Source: Pipra filicauda (Eukaryota > Chordata > Aves > Passeriformes > Pipridae). Taken from it: DNA of 64,000 bases. The translations under genes were made by a program, and so were the position numbers. The notes beneath the pieces were generated by a model. It searched no databases. It worked only from the letters and a program-made list of their open reading frames with translations, and was not told the DNA's origin. Positions 59,954-64,000 of the stretch are shown one piece after another. The stretch covers positions 1,426,001 to 1,490,000 of the forward strand of contig NW_024104292.1 of assembly GCF_003945595.2 (NCBI RefSeq), in the 5' to 3' direction. Within the stretch, counting starts at the first letter, position 1; each line of letters begins with the position of its first letter.

Positions 59954-62900
59954 CTACAGTTAATAAAAGAAAAGCATTCAAAGTTATTGAAGTCTAGTCA
60001 GACTACTGAATAACACCTAAAGAAATACAATTTACTTTAGATGGTTGACGATGTTATGCTGCTGTATGGTGGGACTGAGAAACATTATTTAATATTAAAT
60101 GCTTATTGTTCGGATCAAAAGACATAGTAAAGATTTGACTTTGGAGGTAAAATATTCCTAATAGTAAGACCTACTCAAAGTCTGACAAGACTGTATTTGC
60201 AGTATCTATAGGTTGGAAAATATTTCTACAATGGTCATAGGAAAGGCTTTGTCCTTCCTTGTAACTGCTGTGGTTACAAGAGACTTCTAGAGCTATTATG
60301 GAACTTCCTTTCCCCTCCAGTATTAATAAGGCTTTAAAAGAATCCCTTTCATGTTACTTAAATCCACTTTTTATACAAACAAGATTCAGCTGAATCCTGT
60401 GTTGCTTTCTGCCCAACATATTGCATTGGGACTTACTAGCAATGTCAAATTAAGACAGCAGTGGAGACTTCAAGTTGCTGTTATACCTTAGATTGTGTTA
60501 GAAACAGTGACACTTCATGAGACGGAAACAGGACATACCACTTCACTACCATGCATGCCCACCCCACTCAGTTCAGTACATACCACCACAGACAGGTAAC
60601 CTCCACCAAGGACAGGTAATCTCAGGGCGTTGATGACAAGGAAGGATTATTTTTTTGTTTCATTCTTGCTTTGCCTTTGGAAGTGATGGTTTTCCTTATT
60701 GCCAACTAATTCACTTTCCCCTCCAACACATATCTGCCTTCTTTCTGTTGCAGTTTATTAATGGTATAACTGCTAAAAACATGAATGAACACTGTGCTGT
60801 TTGCTTCATGTCTTCTGTAGAACCTTGGTATTGACCCCTAAAGAAACCTGGAGAGGGGGAATACAGCCCAGGGTGCTGCTGTTGCTGCCTATTCCACCCA
60901 TTTCTGTATATTACAAGCTGACTCTGGTAACTAATAATAATCACTATTTGGCAAGCTTTGCCTTTCACAAGTTATGTTACGCATGTTTGGCTCTGTTGAC
61001 ATTTTGTAGTTTTCACCATTGAAGAAGTCACTCCCTGGAAGAAATATGCTTTCCAGACTTTGTATGCCATTATTGCTTTGGGCAGTGTGGCAGCAAAAAC
61101 CTTAGCAAACTGCATAATACTGAAAGCTGAAATGTAAAGGGCTGACTCTTTTCCAGTGCTGGAAACAAGAAGTATCTTTAGCAGAATACTCCTGTGAAAG
61201 CACACGTCTAATTTTACAGTAAGTGAAATGGAACAATCTTTTTATTCAAAGGCCTTGAAATAAGAAACAGTCCAATGAATGATATGGGAAAGGCCATGCA
61301 CAGGACTCTTCCTTTAGACTAGGAGACTTGAGCCATCAAGATATTTTCTTTGTTGCTTTGAAAAGTACTTGGAACTTTTTAAGCAATTATTTTATTATTT
61401 TGCTTGATTAAGCCCTGTTCACCCATATGTTCTTAACAGAAGAAAAATACAGCTATACTTTTACTGCAGTATTGCACAGACGCTGGCCTCAGAGAGAAAT
61501 GAAACTTTAGATTTGCATGATATGTGGAAGGGTTTGCAGAATACATTACCACAAGGAACAAGAGCAATTGTAAGCAGCAGTCATAATGAACTAGCCTGGG
61601 AACTGTTTAAAAGACAGCCGAAATAAAATGCTCTGTAAGTTAAATGGCATAAGACTTCAACTGCGTATTCCATATAATTTAATTTTCATCAGATTATGGT
61701 ACACCAGAGTGAAGCAGGGCAAAACCTATATTAAGTGATGCTTCAATCTTGGACAGATACCAATAAACTTTGGGGGAAATATACATTGCTGGGCCTATAA
61801 TAATGATGAAGACTTACTTAGCTTTTTATACTTTCTTTGTTGCTATATAATATATCAAGGTGTGTTTCTGACCTGACTGAGGAAAAAAAAACCCAAAACC
61901 CACAAACCTACATCATAAAAATATGTCAAGAAATTAGTTGTAACGTGAAAGAAAGCCTGAGGAAAAAACTAAAGATTTCAACTCTAATGGGACATAGAGC
62001 CAGTGCTGAACCAGTTTTGTTAGTGTAAGGAAGAGACACTGAAGCAACATGAGTTGGGGATAATCTGATTACCAGTGTTTAATACTTACAGACATCTTCT
62101 CAAGCAGTTTTGATACCCTCAGTCCTTGACTGATTTTTTTACTGCCGCACCGTTAACTCAGATAATTTAGTTTTCTTTTACTTCATGGACAAAAACTTTG
62201 TCATGTATCATTTTAGATAGTCTAACAGAGAAGTAAAATCTTTTCAAATGGACTGAAAATACCAAGAGTGTTTGACTGTGCTGTGGCTAGCACAGTACAG
62301 CCTATCTTGAACAAGTAAGCTTCCATGTGAGGGACAGGCTTGCATCTGTGAATTTTTAAAATTTTTAACGTTTTTAACAATGTTTTTAATATCAGTGTGT
62401 GCAAGCTCAAGCTATTCTGGAAGAAAAAACCCCACAACTTACAGATGCACATCAATGTGTCTTAAAGTTACTGCTACAGATGTGACATGCTATTTTATTT
62501 GTGTGGTGTCTGATCACCCCAGTGCAGGGGCTCATTTCCCATTATATCTAATGCATTTTGGGATCACTGGCAAATTGAGAAAGCAGAGGAGGGCAGAAAG
62601 GTTTATCCATCCCAAAGCTTGCACTATGACTGTGCAAGACACAGCTCCATGATTTATGCCTTCACTAGACTGCACAAACTAAACAGGGTGGAACTGGATC
62701 TGCATCAGAGGCTAAGGGTAACCTATGAGACTATGGAAATTACAGAGTGGATTCACAAAGCAGCATTTCTTCTCACTGAAAAAGGTCTAAGCTAATGCCC
62801 TGACACACATGATTGTGCTTAGGGAGTGCAAGCCATGGAAAAGGGAAAAGATTAAAAAATTAAGGTACTCGTTCACTGTGGTTATCAAACTTGCAGAGAG

Positions 62901-64000
62901 CTATGCACTTAAAATTGCTTTGATCATTTCCAGAAAAGAACTTATTTTTCCTTTTTTTTCCTTTTCTCTCACTTCACATCTACTGTAAAACTGATCAAGT
63001 GCCTGTTTAAGTGGCAGGCACCTTCCTCCCCAGAGACGACAGTATTTTAATGATTTGTCAAGTGATCCACATGGAAATACACATTATTTATTAGTTATTC
63101 TGCATTTCAACAGCCAGTTCCATCTGGAGATGGAAAGCAAGGCGTTAGAGATGCTAATCAATAAAGTAGTCATTATCAATGACAATTTCTTCTATTGAAG
63201 CAGTTAAGAATATTTGTAATTTTTGTCAGCTGTCCCTTAAAATCCCCAAGACTCAAATGTAATTTTATCACTACAGTCTCTCCTTTAATAGAGGGGGGTG
63301 GATTTTCCTTGCAACAAAAGAAAGTTAGATTATGTATGGGAATACTGATTATTCAAGCTCTGTTAAACCCAAGAATGGAACTCTTTAATGATCTTAAAAA
63401 TTGAACTGTCTTGGGAGTCACTTGAAACAAAATCAGGTAAAATAAAATGGAATTTAAGTCCCACTTTAAATAGATATTAGTCCCTCAGTCCCTACAACAT
63501 TTTTGAGGAGTAAGTGACCATTATCCCCATACTTTGCCCAGCAAAAGACCATCTTGCAGCAAGGTTAAATGACTTACACCAAAGCCACAGAAGTGCAGCA
63601 GCAAAGCAAGGGAAGGTGTTTTAGGTTTATTTTTGATCCACACCCCTTTTATTAGGTCACCATAAAATGCCACCTTTGTTATGCAGATTTCTTGCTCCAG
63701 CAGGATTACTTCTAGTAAGGTGTTACTTAAAAAGAGGGGGCAACCTTTTCCTTTAATAATGGACAAATGTGACACTGACAGGAACACCAGGCTCATAGAA
63801 AACCTTATCCTACAAACATATGTGAAGCTGAGTAAACTGAATGCCACCAGATTGTTAATATGAGGAAAGCTTCTCAAATTCATTTAATGGATGCCAAATT
63901 TAGGCATAAAATCTTGGTACTACTGGCAAATTTCCAATGACTTCAGAAGGGTCAGCACTCTGCTCTCTGAAGTCTTAAGCTTTAGCCAGCTGGTAGCACA
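59954..64000 (-). other. FAT3: FAT3 intron, 3' part (upstream exons lie beyond the window)
   Basis: No cadherin-like open stretch was found on the minus strand above 59953. The 120-codon minus-strand open frame near 63.5-63.9 kb shows no cadherin motif and looks like chance. A MIR-like relic lies near 63.5 kb; otherwise nothing was recognised. The intron closes with a usable acceptor (pyrimidine-rich, ending in ctgtag) at 59959-59954. Confidence 0.75.
63515..63650 (+). mobile_element. MIR/CORE-SINE-like relic
   Basis: attatccccatactttgccc, then gcaaggttaaatgacttaca and agccacagaagtgcagcagc, follow the order of the MIR consensus (ttatccccattttacag, aaggttaagtgacttgccc, gtcacacagc). Divergence is high and the boundaries are approximate. 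Confidence 0.55.

Noticed and set aside
63521..63883. 120-codon minus-strand frame as a possible upstream FAT3 exon
   Set aside because: No cadherin motif (DxNDN, LDxE or DADxGxN), and it overlaps a MIR-like relic.

Overview
The window is vertebrate, almost certainly bird, genomic DNA. It is AT-rich intron sequence with CR1 LINE fragments: several copies end in the ATTCTATG-type 3' tail, and others are much older relics. It holds one protein-coding gene, on the minus strand, which I identify as the giant protocadherin FAT3. I can place 14 consecutive coding exons between 59953 and 6791. They total 7323 bp (2441 codons), open throughout, with GT-AG borders and matching phase at every junction. 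Neither end of the gene is here. The 5' exons must lie above 64000. The rest of the laminin-G domain, the later EGF repeats, the membrane segment and the cytoplasmic tail must lie below position 1.

Reading down the gene: 59953-57949 has two exons of one cadherin repeat and the start of the next. 54293-50220 is one 4074-bp exon with twelve complete cadherin repeats plus the parts of two more. 42882-19178 has eight short exons covering about six further repeats. 16535-15737 is a 799-bp exon that ends the last repeats and encodes the cysteine-containing membrane-proximal stretch. 8090-7956 encodes an EGF-like domain, and 6948-6791 begins laminin G. In all, about 21 cadherin repeats of the ectodomain are encoded, roughly the middle and C-terminal half of the extracellular part.

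The introns hold the other recognisable features: CR1 fragments at about 8.5, 23.7, 25.1, 30.3, 31.8, 32.5-33.5, 41.0 and 57.6 kb; MIR/CORE-SINE-like relics at about 2.2, 4.7, 48.9 and 63.5 kb; a GC-rich LTR-like block at 22.4-22.97 kb with TATA, AATAAA and four CCAAT motifs; and a pyrimidine-rich satellite tract at 34.19-35.43 kb that contains a 441-base assembly gap and ends in a tandem duplication. No tRNA, rRNA or second protein-coding gene was recognised. The most unusual items are the LTR-like block, the duplicated unit beside the gap, a 526-bp GC-richer open stretch at 13.7-14.2 kb bordered by good splice-like signals, and a CpG-retaining island near 18.05-18.47 kb.
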